A stretch of DNA of 64,000 bases from Candidatus Laterigemmans baculatus (GCF_010367455.1 NZ_WRPR01000016.1:1-64000); one strand, 5' to 3'. Shown: positions 16,202 through 25,769, numbered from the stretch's first letter. Notes: generated by a model from the sequence alone, not told the origin. Program-made: numbers and translations.

Positions 16202-17985
16202 CGCAGCGCTTCGGCAAAAGCCGCTTCGAGAGCGACCAAGCCTTTTTGGGCCTGTTTCCCATCGACCACCGCGTTCACCTGCAGTTCGCTGGTGTTGATC
16301 ATCTGGACGTTGATCCCCGCCTCGGCAAGGGCGCGGAACATGCCAGTTCCGACGCTGGTGTGACTTCGCAGACCAATCCCGCTGACCGTCAGTTTGGCGA
16401 TCTCTTCGGTGCCGTGGAAATCCTCCAGCCCATATTGTTGTTTGAGTTGGGCGGCGACTTCCAAGCACCTCGGCAGCTCGTCCTGCGGGAAGGTCAGACT
16501 GATGCTGGTCCGTCCGTTCTCGGCGTCGATCCCTTGGACGATCATGTCGACGAAGATCCCCGCGTTGCCGATCGCGTCAAAGATATCGGCAGCGATTCCC
16601 GGTTGGTCGGGGACGCCGCGGAGCGTCAGGAGCGCTTGATGGTCGACCATGGCGATGCCGGTCAGGGTCAACTCTTCGAGGGCGTCTTCGCGGAGCCGAG
16701 TGACGAGCGTCTCGACATCGGCGCGCTCGCTCCGCTCGGCGCGGATCTGCTCCCACGATTTGGCGTCGCTCGGAGTGCTCTCGAGATTGAACACCCGGTG
16801 GACGGTTCGCAGCGCCGTCTGAGCTGCGTCGCGAGCGACCAGGGCGGAGATTTTGATCTCGCTGGTCGTGATCATCTGGATGTTCACGTCGGCGTCGGCC
16901 AAGGCGCGGAACATTTGATGGGCGACGCCCGTCTGCTTTGCCATCCCAAGTCCGACGACCGAGACTTTGGCGACGTCTTGATCGTAGGTGACGCGTTCGG
17001 CGCCGATCCGTTCGGCGGCTTCGCGAACCGCTTCGAGCGTGGCCGAAAGCTCCGACGTCGGGACGCTGAACGAGATATCGGCTCGCCCATGTCGCCCCAC
17101 GTTCTGCACGATCATGTCGATCGAGATTTTGCGGGCGGCGATCCCCGAGAAAATTTCCAGACTCGTTCCCGGAACGTCGGGTACGCCGTGGACCGTCACG
17201 CGGGCTTCATCGCGGGTCAGCGTCGCACCGGAAACCGGGGACGTTTCGCTCTCCGGCTCAGCGACGATCATCGTCCCCTCGATGTCGGAAAAGCTGCTGC
17301 GGACATGGATGGGGACGCCAAACTTTTTGGCGAACTCGATCGAGCGGCTGTGCATCACGCCCGCTCCGAGGCTCGCCAGCTCGAGCATCTCGTCGTAGCT
17401 GATCACTTCCACCCGTCGGGCTTCGGGCAAGGCCCGCGGGTCGGTCGTATACACGCCATCGACATCGGTGTAGATCTCACAGGCGCTCGCCCCGAGCACC
17501 GCGGCCAGCGCCACGGCGGTTGTATCGCTGCCGCCGCGGCCGAGCGTCGTGATGTTCAGATCCTCGTCGATCCCCTGAAACCCAGCGGCGATGACGATGT
17601 AGCCTTCGTTGAGCCAACGCTCGATCCGCTCGGTGTTGATCGACTGGATGCGAGCTTTGGTGTAGGTGCTGTCGGTGCGGATGCCCATCTGGCCGCCCGT
17701 CAAGCTGACCGCTTTGCTGCCGAGGGCATCGATCGCCATCGCCACCAGCGCCACGCTGACCTGCTCGCCGGTGGAGACCAGCATATCGAGCTCGCGGGCA
17801 GGCGGTTTTTCATTCACGTCGCGAGCGAGCTCGAGCAGCCGATCGGTGTTCTTGCCCATCGCGCTGACGACGACGACAACTCCGTGACCCTGTTGCTGGG
17901 CCCGGATGGCTTTCCGCGCGGCGGCCCGAATCTTCTCCGCATCCGCGACGCTGGTACCGCCAAATTTCTGGACTATCAAGGACAT
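16198..17985 (-). CDS. lysC: aspartate kinase with four ACT domains
   Basis: The 595-residue protein catalyses ATP-dependent phosphorylation of aspartate, the first step to Lys, Thr and Met. The kinase domain shows KFGGTSV at the N-terminus, VVVVSAMGK, the TTLGRGGSDTTA substrate/ATP loop, and YTDVDGVYTTDPR. Four ACT regulatory modules follow (about 265-340, 345-410, 445-510 and 530-595), recognised by VHGVPDVPGTSLEIF, VVGLGMAKQTGVAHQMF, LRGVPDQPGIAADIF and VSGIGLRSHTSVGTGMF. This duplicated ACT pair is the long form known from cyanobacteria and implies allosteric feedback. The gap to the upstream gene is 6 bases and there is a 4-base overlap with the downstream reductase. Confidence 0.95.
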   Translation of the reverse strand: MSLIVQKFGGTSVADAEKIRAAARKAIRAQQQGHGVVVVVSAMGKNTDRLLELARDVNEKPPARELDMLVSTGEQVSVALVAMAIDALGSKAVSLTGGQMGIRTDSTYTKARIQSINTERIERWLNEGYIVIAAGFQGIDEDLNITTLGRGGSDTTAVALAAVLGASACEIYTDVDGVYTTDPRALPEARRVEVISYDEMLELASLGAGVMHSRSIEFAKKFGVPIHVRSSFSDIEGTMIVAEPESETSPVSGATLTRDEARVTVHGVPDVPGTSLEIFSGIAARKISIDMIVQNVGRHGRADISFSVPTSELSATLEAVREAAERIGAERVTYDQDVAKVSVVGLGMAKQTGVAHQMFRALADADVNIQMITTSEIKISALVARDAAQTALRTVHRVFNLESTPSDAKSWEQIRAERSERADVETLVTRLREDALEELTLTGIAMVDHQALLTLRGVPDQPGIAADIFDAIGNAGIFVDMIVQGIDAENGRTSISLTFPQDELPRCLEVAAQLKQQYGLEDFHGTEEIAKLTVSGIGLRSHTSVGTGMFRALAEAGINVQMINTSELQVNAVVDGKQAQKGLVALEAAFAEALR

Positions 17986-17991
17986 TCAAAC

Positions 17992-19218
17992 TCAACCTTT
18001 AATGAACCGATCCATCAGGTCCCAGCCATGCTCGAGCCGCAGGCCTGATGCCGCTGCTTCACGCTCGGAGTACCCCGTTGCCGAATCCGCTGTAACGCCG
18101 CTGCCGCTGATCGCCAGCGGGACCATCCCGTGCGTGTGCTTCTTGGTGGAACAGAAAGTGGGATGGTCGGGCGTCACGAGCACGCGGTAGTCGCCCGCCG
18201 CCTGCAATCGCTCGAGCAGCGGCCCGACAATCTTCTCGTCGATCTGCTCGAGCGCTTCGATCTTCGCCTCGTGCCGCCCTTCGTGCGACGCCTCGTCGGG
18301 CGCTTCGATGTGCACGCAGACAAGATCATACTCGTCGAGCGCTGCAATTGCCGCCCGGGCTTTGGCGGCGTAGTCGGTGTCGAGGTAGCCGGTCGCCCCT
18401 TCGACTTCGATCCGCGGCCAACCGACCAGCGCGGCGATCCCGCGGAGCAAATCGACCGCCGTGATCATCACGCCGCGGGGCCCATATCGCTCGGCGAACG
18501 AGGGCAGCGCGGGAGCGCCGCCGAGCCCCCACAGCCAGACGTTCGTGGCAGGCCGCTTGCCCGCCGCAATCCGCCGCCGGTTCACCGGATGGTCTTCAAA
18601 AACTTCGACGCTGCGAGTCATCAATTCGGTCAGCAGCCCGCTGCCCGGACCGCGGGGGAACGCGTCGAGCACCGACAGATCGGTCCAGTCATGCGGAGCG
18701 TGCGTCCGCGTTTCCTTAGAAAACGGAGCTGGCTGCTCGCTGCTGCCGCGATAGAGGAGCAGATTCCGATAGCTCACTCCAGGGACGAACTGCAGCTGCC
18801 CGTTCTGCTCCGCGAACATCTCCTCGTCGACCATCTTTTGCAGCGACGCGAGCAGCTCGGTCGCCTCTTCGGTGCTGATGTGGTCGGCGGTGAAGTCGAC
18901 CATCGTTTGATCGCGGATCGTCACCAGATTGCAGCGAATCGCCCAGTCATGCGGCCCGAGCTCGATCCCCTGGGCCGCAGCTTCCAGCGGTGCCCGACCG
19001 GTGAAGTAGCGGTCCGGGTCGTAGCCGAGCAAGCACAGGTTAGCGACCTCTGAACCGGCCGGAAGGTGGGACGGAGTGTTGTTGCTCAGCCCCACGATCC
19101 CTTCCGCCGCGATCCGATCCATGTGGGGAGTCCGCGCGGCCTCCAGCGGAGTCCGGCCGCCGAGCGCTTCGATCGGCTCGTCGGCACATCCATCCGGAAT
19201 GATGATCGCGTATTTCAT
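17992..19218 (-). CDS. ApgM-type cofactor-independent phosphoglycerate mutase / proposed homoserine kinase
   Basis: The 408-residue alkaline-phosphatase-superfamily protein has the N-terminal metal-binding IIPDGCADEP, a catalytic-Ser region PAGSEVANL, and C-terminal metal ligands in HIEAPDEASHEG and TPDHPTF. Archaeal-type members interconvert 2- and 3-phosphoglycerate. A subfamily was proposed as an alternative homoserine kinase because of its clustering with threonine genes. Here it lies 6 bases upstream of lysC, so the homoserine kinase role is a real option. It heads the three-gene minus-strand operon, with about 145 bases of upstream spacer for a promoter. Confidence 0.87.
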   Translation of the reverse strand: MKYAIIIPDGCADEPIEALGGRTPLEAARTPHMDRIAAEGIVGLSNNTPSHLPAGSEVANLCLLGYDPDRYFTGRAPLEAAAQGIELGPHDWAIRCNLVTIRDQTMVDFTADHISTEEATELLASLQKMVDEEMFAEQNGQLQFVPGVSYRNLLLYRGSSEQPAPFSKETRTHAPHDWTDLSVLDAFPRGPGSGLLTELMTRSVEVFEDHPVNRRRIAAGKRPATNVWLWGLGGAPALPSFAERYGPRGVMITAVDLLRGIAALVGWPRIEVEGATGYLDTDYAAKARAAIAALDEYDLVCVHIEAPDEASHEGRHEAKIEALEQIDEKIVGPLLERLQAAGDYRVLVTPDHPTFCSTKKHTHGMVPLAISGSGVTADSATGYSEREAAASGLRLEHGWDLMDRFIKG

Positions 19219-19363
19219 CGCCTGCTCTCCCCCTCACTCGCCGGTGCTCAAAAATCGAAAGCGGCAAAGTTTCCCACCGAGCCAAGAATCCCGCAACCGG
19301 CCACCACGGAGTCCTCAGTTCCCAGTACTGAGTCTTCTGCACTCCGGCCTCCGGTCTCCCGCC

Positions 19364-20839
19364 TCACCCCAGCAACCAGTACCCGACCAGCGTGATCACC
19401 ACCGCGGCGTACAGGTTCAGCGCCGCTCCCCGCCGCGCCATCTCCGTGGCCGTCAAACCGCCGGCGGCGAACACGATCGTGTTCGGAGGCGTCGCCACCG
19501 GCAGCATGAACGCGCAGCTGGCCGAAATCGTCCCCGGAATCATCACCACTTCCAGCGGCAGCCCCGCGGCGCGGGCGGTCTCGGCCAGAATCGGCAGCAA
19601 CAGCGCGGTCGTCGCCGTGCTGCTGGTCAGCTCGGTCAGCAGGTTCACCAGCACGCAGACGCCGCCGATGATCAGCAGCGGAGGGAGCGTCTGCAGGACC
19701 ACCAGCGACGCGCCGATCTGCTCGCTGAGCCCCGTCTCCTGAAACCCGGCGGCGATCGCCAAACCACCGCCGAACAGCACCAGAACCCCCCACGGGACCC
19801 GAGTCGCCGTCTCCCAGTCCAAAAGCGCTTCGCTGCCGAGCTCCCCGGTCTTTCGTGCCTCACGTTCCTCTCCCGCTTGCTCCCCTGCGGTGGGCTCTAC
19901 TTCAGGCCGTTCGCCCGAGGGGACCAGGAACAACAACAGGGCTCCAGCGAGCGCAACCGTGGCGTCGCCCACCATCGTGTTGCCGCTCGAATCGACCGCT
20001 CCCACCAAGCCGGCCCAGCCGCCATCGGGCCACTCGCGAAACACCCACGCCGCGGCGGTGAGGAAGAACACCGCCAGCACGCGCCGCTCGCTCGGCCGCC
20101 ATCGGCCGACCGGCGGCATCACGACCGGGCGTTGCAAGCGGACTCCGCGGGTGATCACGAACCAAGCGGCCGGAAAGATCAGCAGGACGATCGGCAGCGC
20201 GATTCGGGCCCACTCCACAAACCCGATCGTCTCTCCGGTTTGCTCAGCGTAGTTGGCGATGAACAGCACGTTCGGCGGAGTTCCGATCGGCGTCCCCATG
20301 CCGCCGATGCTGGCCGCATAGGCAATCCCCAGCAGCAGCGCGGTCCGCAGCCCCGGCGACTGCGCCTGCTGCAGCACGGCCAGCGCGATCGGCAGCATCA
20401 TCAACGCCGTCGCCGTGTTGCTGATCCACATGCTCAGCAGCGCCGTGGCCAGCATGAAGCCGAGCACCAACCGGCCGGCGCTCCCGCCTCCGATCGCCGA
20501 GACCAGCACCATCGCGATCCGCCGGTGCACGCCGCTCCGCTCCATCGCGGCGGATAAGAAAAAACCCCCCATCATCAGCAGAATCGCGGTGTGCCCGTAG
20601 TTGCTCGCCACCGCGCGATGATCGAGAACGCCGGTCAGTGGGAAGACGACGAACGGGAGCAGGGCGGTCGCCGGAAGCGGCAGCGCTTCGACAACCCACC
20701 AGACCGCGCACACGCTCGCCGTGAAGGCGCACCAGCACGCCGGCGATGCCAAGCCGGCGGAGGCGCAGAGCCACCAAACAAGTCCGCCGAAGATCGGGCC
20801 GGCAGCGAGGAACGTAAGACGTCGTCGATCGATGAGCAT
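19364..20839 (-). CDS. DASS/SLC13-family sodium-coupled anion transporter
   Basis: The 491-residue integral membrane protein has about 11-12 hydrophobic helices and two inverted-repeat halves. Each half carries the family's Ser-Asn-Thr-like substrate/sodium hairpin (SMWISNTATALMMLPI and TELTSSTATTALLLPI). Members import di- or tricarboxylates or sulfate with sodium. A hydrophilic Glu-rich cytosolic loop lies near residues 300-325. Substrate is not resolved; sulfate would fit the neighbouring sulfur/aspartate operon but that is only context. Transcribed from its own promoter region or with the downstream operon across a 145-base gap. Confidence 0.85.
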   Translation of the reverse strand: MLIDRRRLTFLAAGPIFGGLVWWLCASAGLASPACWCAFTASVCAVWWVVEALPLPATALLPFVVFPLTGVLDHRAVASNYGHTAILLMMGGFFLSAAMERSGVHRRIAMVLVSAIGGGSAGRLVLGFMLATALLSMWISNTATALMMLPIALAVLQQAQSPGLRTALLLGIAYAASIGGMGTPIGTPPNVLFIANYAEQTGETIGFVEWARIALPIVLLIFPAAWFVITRGVRLQRPVVMPPVGRWRPSERRVLAVFFLTAAAWVFREWPDGGWAGLVGAVDSSGNTMVGDATVALAGALLLFLVPSGERPEVEPTAGEQAGEEREARKTGELGSEALLDWETATRVPWGVLVLFGGGLAIAAGFQETGLSEQIGASLVVLQTLPPLLIIGGVCVLVNLLTELTSSTATTALLLPILAETARAAGLPLEVVMIPGTISASCAFMLPVATPPNTIVFAAGGLTATEMARRGAALNLYAAVVITLVGYWLLG

Positions 20840-20974
20840 CCGCAGGCTAACAGAAAGAGTACGAGCTGGACCGCCAAGTCCACCGAAGATACTCGCTCAT
20901 CCCGATTCGCCATACTTCACCTCCCAGACCTCAGACCTTCCCGTACGTCAGCCTCTGCAGCCTGACCCCTTATG

Positions 20975-21050
20975 CATCAGCCGCCGGGCGCTAGCCCCCG
21001 GTTCCCGGAAACGCGGTAACAGCCGGACGCTAGCGCGTGGCGGCTGATTC
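20975..21050. repeat. imperfect GCTAGC palindrome, copy B
   Basis: Same orientation and nearly the same length as copy A at 8398-8473, with a few changes in the central loop. It lies between the transporter start and the end of mqnC. Confidence 0.8.
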
Positions 21051-21057
21051 AAACCAC

Positions 21058-22206
21058 TTACCCCACCGAGATCTCCACCAGCCGTTCACCCTGACCCTGC
21101 TCCCTCGCCAGATTCGCCGCGATCGCCCGCTGTTCGAGCTGGTCGTCGACCAACCGGTAGTGGACGTCGCGTTGCCGCGGCTGGAATCCGAGCTCCTCGA
21201 TCGCCTCGCGAATCTGCCGCAGCGTGAGGAAGTGGACCGTCCCCGCCTCGGCGACCACGTTCTCTTCGATCATCAAGCTCCCCATGTCGTTGGCGCCGAA
21301 CAGCATCGCCAACTGGCCAATTTTCAAGCCCTGCGTGACCCAGCTCGATTGGATGTTGGGAAAGTTGTCGAGGTACAGCCGCGAGACCGCTTGAGTCTTC
21401 AGATACTCGAACGAACCGGCTGCCGGGACGTCCGCCATCTCGGTGTGTTCGGGCTGAAACGTCCAGCAGATGAAGGCCGTAAAGCCTCCCGTCTCGTCCT
21501 GCAACTGTCGCAGCCGCTCCAGATGCTCGATCCGCTCGGCCAATGTCTCGACGTGGCCGAACATCATCGTCGCGGTGCTGATCCCTCCCAACTCGTGCCA
21601 GACCCGCATCACCTCGAGCCAGTCGTCGGTCATCACCTTGCCGCGCGTGATCTCGCTCCGCACGCGATCGACCAGGATCTCCGCTCCGCCGCCCGGGATG
21701 CTCCCCAGCCCGGCTGCCTTGAGCCGTTCGAGCACCGTGCGGAGCGGCAGCTTGTTGACTTTGGTGAAGTGATACAGCTCCGGCGGACTGAAGCCGTGGA
21801 CATTGATCTCGGGGAACTCGCCCTTGATGTCGCTGAGCATCTGCTCGTACCAGTCGAGCTTGTAGGCCGGGTGCAGGCCCCCCTGCAGGAGAATCTGGTT
21901 GCCGCCGAGCGCGGCTGTTTCCCGAATTTTCTCGAGCAGCACCTCGCGCGGCAGGACGTAGCCCTCGTCGCTCTTGGGGCCGCGATAGAACGCACAGAAG
22001 TCGCAAACGGCCGTGCAAACGTTCGTGTAGTTGATGTTCCGGTCGACGTTGTACGTCCGGTAGGGCTCCGGATGCAGCCGCCGCGAAACGGCGTCGGCAG
22101 CCGCTCCGATCGCTGCCAGATCGTGGCTCTCGAGCAGCTGCAGTCCCTCCTCCGCGCTGATCCGCTGGCCCGCGACTGCTTTCTCTAAAATCGCCTTGAT
22201 CGCCAT
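21058..22206 (-). CDS. mqnC: cyclic dehypoxanthinyl futalosine synthase (radical SAM)
   Basis: The 382-residue radical SAM enzyme has the cluster motif CTAVCDFCAF (CX3CX2C), then YKLDWYEQMLSDIK, GFSPPELYHF and CWTFQPEHT, all typical of MqnC. It cyclises dehypoxanthine futalosine in the futalosine route to menaquinone. The ATG at 22206 gives the usual family N-terminus; the longer frame to 22308 runs through the palindromic repeat and is rejected. It lies 184 bases downstream of mqnA with the palindrome between them, so the two genes may or may not share a transcript. Confidence 0.93.
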   Translation of the reverse strand: MAIKAILEKAVAGQRISAEEGLQLLESHDLAAIGAAADAVSRRLHPEPYRTYNVDRNINYTNVCTAVCDFCAFYRGPKSDEGYVLPREVLLEKIRETAALGGNQILLQGGLHPAYKLDWYEQMLSDIKGEFPEINVHGFSPPELYHFTKVNKLPLRTVLERLKAAGLGSIPGGGAEILVDRVRSEITRGKVMTDDWLEVMRVWHELGGISTATMMFGHVETLAERIEHLERLRQLQDETGGFTAFICWTFQPEHTEMADVPAAGSFEYLKTQAVSRLYLDNFPNIQSSWVTQGLKIGQLAMLFGANDMGSLMIEENVVAEAGTVHFLTLRQIREAIEELGFQPRQRDVHYRLVDDQLEQRAIAANLAREQGQGERLVEISVG

Positions 22207-22296
22207 CGCTGTTGCCTTTCTCCCAATGCCCGTCGTAACAGTTTCCGCTCGGCCCACTCGCCCGTCCCGATACCTTGATTCTTCGGGTGTCGAACA

Positions 22297-22370
22297 ATCA
22301 GCCGCCACGCGCTAGCGTCCGGTTCTCGCGGCGTATGGGAAAACCGGGGCCTACCGCCCGGCGGCTGATG
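22297..22370. repeat. imperfect GCTAGC palindrome, copy C (inverted)
   Basis: This copy has its arms in the opposite order to copies A and B: the GCGCTAGCGTCCGG side comes first. It occupies most of the space between mqnA and mqnC and could form a stem-loop in a shared transcript. Confidence 0.78.
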
Positions 22371-22390
22371 AAACGATCCAACTCCACCGC

Positions 22391-23206
22391 CTAACCGCCT
22401 TCCACCGGTGCCACCGGTGCCAAATCCAGCGCCGCGGCCCTCTCGCGAAACAGCTCTAGACCGCGGCGTTCGGCCGGTCCCAAATGAAAGTGCAGGTTCC
22501 GAGCAAAGTAGGCGACGCAATCGGACGTGGTCAATCCGAGCGGACCCGCTTCCGCTTCGGCAATCTGTTCGAACTTCTGCAAACCCTCGTCTCGCGCCCC
22601 CTCCAGGATCGGCGTCAGCGGTTCGACGTCCACGCCAGCACGGGCCACCCAGACCGCAAACACGAACGGCAATTCGCTCCAGCGGCACCAGCGGTCACCC
22701 AGATCCCAGATCTCGCGATAGACTCCGGTCGTCGGATGCATCGCTCGGTCGCCGATCATCAGCAGCGCATCGGCGTCGACTTCTTCGGCCGCCGCGGTGA
22801 TCGGAAACGGACGCGTCTCGGGCCGCAGCCGAAACTGTTCCCAGAGCAGGACTCGAGCCAACGCCTGGCTCGTGCGACTGCCTTCGTCCATCGCCAACGT
22901 GCGGATCTCGGCGACGGGCACCCGGCTCAACAATCGCACGCTCCACACCGGGCCACGGCAGGCAATCGCCACGTCCGAAACGACCCGGTAGTCGCGCCCC
23001 CGAAAGTATTCGATCGAGGGGATCAGCGCCACGTCCAGCTCGCTCGCCGCCAACCGGTCGGCCAACCGGCTCGGCAAGTCGAACAACAGCTCGCCTCCAC
23101 CCGGCAGCTCATCCCGTAGCCGGTCCTGCAATCCGCAGACGAGCGGTCGCGTGTTGAGATAAGAAACCGCACCGACGCGTATCACGTTGCCACCTTCTGA
23201 AGTCAC
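22391..23206 (-). CDS. mqnA: chorismate dehydratase
   Basis: The 271-residue protein with a periplasmic-binding-protein-like fold matches MqnA: VGAVSYLNTRPL at the N-terminus, LDVALIPSIEYFR, DEGSRTSQAL and ADALLMIGDRAM. It dehydrates chorismate to 3-enolpyruvoyl-benzoate, the first committed step of futalosine-dependent menaquinone synthesis. Together with mqnC this shows that the organism uses the futalosine route. It is cytosolic. mqnB/mqnD are not in the window. Confidence 0.92.
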   Translation of the reverse strand: MTSEGGNVIRVGAVSYLNTRPLVCGLQDRLRDELPGGGELLFDLPSRLADRLAASELDVALIPSIEYFRGRDYRVVSDVAIACRGPVWSVRLLSRVPVAEIRTLAMDEGSRTSQALARVLLWEQFRLRPETRPFPITAAAEEVDADALLMIGDRAMHPTTGVYREIWDLGDRWCRWSELPFVFAVWVARAGVDVEPLTPILEGARDEGLQKFEQIAEAEAGPLGLTTSDCVAYFARNLHFHLGPAERRGLELFRERAAALDLAPVAPVEGG

Positions 23207-23315
23207 ATCACCCGCCCGCTTGCGGGAGGCTCCGGCTCTCAGGCCGGGGGAGGGTCATCCAAACTCGTCGCAGATGCTAACACATCTCTACCCTCCAACC
23301 GTCGCCGCCCCGGCT

Positions 23316-23340
23316 CGTTTAACGGCAAGCCGCAGGCGAC
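23316..23340. repeat. GTTTAACGGCAAGCC dispersed repeat, copy 1
   Basis: Matches 28518-28542 at 24 of 25 positions. Both copies are intergenic and lie close to the end of a gene. Confidence 0.6.
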
Positions 23341-23366
23341 TGCGTTTTCCCCGCCCAATTCGCCCA

Positions 23367-24098
23367 TCACTCCAGCTCCGTCAGCCCCCGCCAAGCGTCA
23401 CCGAGCGGCGCCACCACCCGCACTTCCACCCCGCTCTTGGGGTGGCGAAAACGGATCTCGCGGGCGTGCAGCGCGATCGCCCGCTGCCGTGGATCCTCGA
23501 CTTCGGGACCAAACGGCAGCGACGAACCATACGTCGCGTCGCCGAGAATCGGATACCCGCGACTGCTGCACTGCAGCCGGATCTGATGCATCCGCCCCGT
23601 CTCCAGCTCGATCGACAACAGGCTCACCGGACCATCCTCCAACGAACCTTCTCCCGGCGCATTGCTGCGGAGGCTTCGCCGCCTCTCGAGCACGCGATAA
23701 CGGAGCACGGCGCGGCGTGCTTCGGGGTGTTCTGCGGGGACGATTTCGGCGACGGGCCGATCGGGAATTTTGCGGAGGTAATCGACCCACTCGCCCTCGT
23801 CAAACGCGACTTCGCCAGCGACCAACGCGAGGTAGGACTTGCCGATTTTCCGCGACTGAAACTGGCCGCCGAACCGCCGCGTCGCTCGGATGTTGCGGGC
23901 GACCAGCACCGCGCCGCTGACCGGCCGATCGATGCGGTGCGGAAGCCCGATGTACGGTTCACCCGGGTGGCTGTCGCGCTCCTTCAGAAACGCCCGCAGC
24001 TTCGTTTCGAGCGTCTCGATGCCCGCGGCGCCCTGCGTCAAGAGACCCGCCGGTTTGCAGACGACGAGTGCCGAAGAGTCTTCCCACAGAATCCGCAT
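23367..24098 (-). CDS. RluA-family pseudouridine synthase
   Basis: The protein has the RluA-type catalytic block GLPHRIDRPVSG with its invariant Asp, an N-terminal VVCKPAGLLTQG, and the LETGRMHQIRLQ segment. It isomerises uridine in rRNA or tRNA; target unknown. The Met at 24098 with AGAGG ten bases upstream gives a standard family N-terminus and no S4 domain; a 22-residue longer start at 24164 is less likely. It is divergent from the DHPS-like gene at 24363. Confidence 0.88.
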   Translation of the reverse strand: MRILWEDSSALVVCKPAGLLTQGAAGIETLETKLRAFLKERDSHPGEPYIGLPHRIDRPVSGAVLVARNIRATRRFGGQFQSRKIGKSYLALVAGEVAFDEGEWVDYLRKIPDRPVAEIVPAEHPEARRAVLRYRVLERRRSLRSNAPGEGSLEDGPVSLLSIELETGRMHQIRLQCSSRGYPILGDATYGSSLPFGPEVEDPRQRAIALHAREIRFRHPKSGVEVRVVAPLGDAWRGLTELE

Positions 24099-24362
24099 CC
24101 ACGCCTCTCGCGCAATAAAAAACGAGAGACCCCGGCCACGACTGATGCGAAGCGTATCCGTCACGCTCCGTTTTCATCGCGAGTCTCTCGCTGTGCCTGT
24201 TTTATTCTGCGTAGCGATTCGGTCAAGTGCGACGCGCTACAATTCGCGCTTCCGCGACGCGGTTTGCTCGCTGCGGGCCTGCAAAGCGGACGCACCGATG
24301 CACTACAACGAAGCCAATTCGTTCGTCCCTTGAAGCTGGCCTTTGAGCCTGCGGAGTCGTTC

Positions 24363-25766
24363 ATGCAAGCGCGTGATTCGGAGCGCCCCCAGCTGCATTT
24401 TGTCACCGGCCGGCTCGCCGAGTACGCGCTCCGCGCGACGGTCGAAGAAGCCTCAAAAACGCTGGGTTTCGATTACACGATCGGCGTCATGCCGATCACC
24501 GTCGCCGCCTTGATCACGCCTCGTTGGCTGCTCCGCCACATCGACATCCCGGCGGCGACGACCGAGGTGATTTTGCCCGGCTACATCGGCGACGACACGA
24601 GCGAAATCGAGCGTGTGACAAAGGCCCGCGTCCGCGTCGGACCGCGCGATTTGCGCGAGCTCCCGGAATTTCTCGGCGCGAAAAAAAGTTCCCCACGCGA
24701 CCTCTCGAAGTTCGACATTGAAATCATCGCCGAAATCAATCACGCCCCGCGGTACACCACGCCGCAGCTGCTCGCCGAAGCCGCCTCGCTCCGCGCCGCT
24801 GGAGCCGATCGAATCGATGTCGGCTGTGATCCGGGAGTTCGCTGGTCGCGAGTCGGTGAAGCCGTTGCCGCACTCGTGGGCGAAGGGCATGCAGTGTCGA
24901 TCGATTCGTTTGACCCGGTCGAGGTCGCGGAGGCCTGTCGCAGCGGTGCTTCGCTAGTGCTGTCGGTGAACAGCCAGAACGCTCACGCCGCAGCCGACTG
25001 GGGCGCCGAAGTGGTGGCGATTCCCGACACGCCGACCGATCTCGGGTCGCTCGAAGCGACCCTCGCCATCCTCGATGCGGCGCGCGTGCCACTGCGGATC
25101 GATCCGATCCTCGAGCCGATCGGGATGGGCTTTGCCGAGAGCCTCGTTCGCTACCACACCGTCCGCCGCCTCTACCCGAATCACGCGATGATGATGGGGA
25201 TCGGCAATCTGACCGAACTGACCGACGTCGACTCGGCCGGCGTCAACGTCATGCTGCTTGGGGTCTGCGAAGAGCTGCGGATTGGCAGCGTGCTGACGAC
25301 GCAAGTCATCAACTGGGCGCGGAGCTCGGTTCGCGAGTGCGACCTTGCGCGGCGGCTGGTTCATTACGCGGTCGCCCATCGCGTGCCTCCCAAACGCGTC
25401 GACGATTCTCTAGTCATCCTCCGCGATCCGCAGCTCAGGCCGCATCCGCCGGAAACGTTTGAGCGGTTGGCCGAGGCGGTCCGAGACAACAACTTTCGGC
25501 TCTATGCCCAGGACGCCTCGCTGCATTTGGTCTCGGCGAATCTGCATCTCAGCGACCGCGACCCGTTTCGGCTCTTCGACCAACTGCTCGCCACGCCCCA
25601 AGGAGCCACGGTCGACCCGAGCCATGCGTTCTATCTCGGCTACGAGCTCTGCAAGGCACTGACCGCCCTGCAGCTCGGCAAGCAGTACGAGCAGGACGAG
25701 GCGCTCCGCTGGGGGCACCTGACCAAACCCGAAAAACACCACCGCCTCAAACGCCGAAGAAGGTAG
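24363..25766 (+). CDS. dihydropteroate synthase-like protein (DUF6513 type)
   Basis: The 467-residue protein has an N-terminal DUF6513-like domain (FVTGRLAEYALR, LPGYIGDDTSEIE) and a TIM-barrel DHPS-like domain (AAGADRIDVGCDPG, VSIDSFDP, LILEPIG-type IDPILEPIGMGF). This architecture is that of the DHPS-related proteins linked to tetrahydromethanopterin biosynthesis in methanogens and methylotrophs, and Planctomycetes are known to carry such C1 genes. The start at 24363 is supported by GGAG six bases upstream; the large open frame to 23187 is antisense to the pseudouridine synthase. No other methanopterin gene is nearby. The C-terminus is very basic. Confidence 0.82.
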   Translation: MQARDSERPQLHFVTGRLAEYALRATVEEASKTLGFDYTIGVMPITVAALITPRWLLRHIDIPAATTEVILPGYIGDDTSEIERVTKARVRVGPRDLRELPEFLGAKKSSPRDLSKFDIEIIAEINHAPRYTTPQLLAEAASLRAAGADRIDVGCDPGVRWSRVGEAVAALVGEGHAVSIDSFDPVEVAEACRSGASLVLSVNSQNAHAAADWGAEVVAIPDTPTDLGSLEATLAILDAARVPLRIDPILEPIGMGFAESLVRYHTVRRLYPNHAMMMGIGNLTELTDVDSAGVNVMLLGVCEELRIGSVLTTQVINWARSSVRECDLARRLVHYAVAHRVPPKRVDDSLVILRDPQLRPHPPETFERLAEAVRDNNFRLYAQDASLHLVSANLHLSDRDPFRLFDQLLATPQGATVDPSHAFYLGYELCKALTALQLGKQYEQDEALRWGHLTKPEKHHRLKRRRR

Positions 25767-25769
25767 CGG

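Noticed and set aside
16202-16468. Longer N-terminus for the siroheme reductase
   Set aside because: It lies entirely inside lysC in another frame; the GTG at 16201 overlapping the lysC stop explains the gene.
23187-24362. Upstream extension of the DHPS-like frame
   Set aside because: It runs antisense through the RluA-type gene, and the protein-like signal begins only at 24363.
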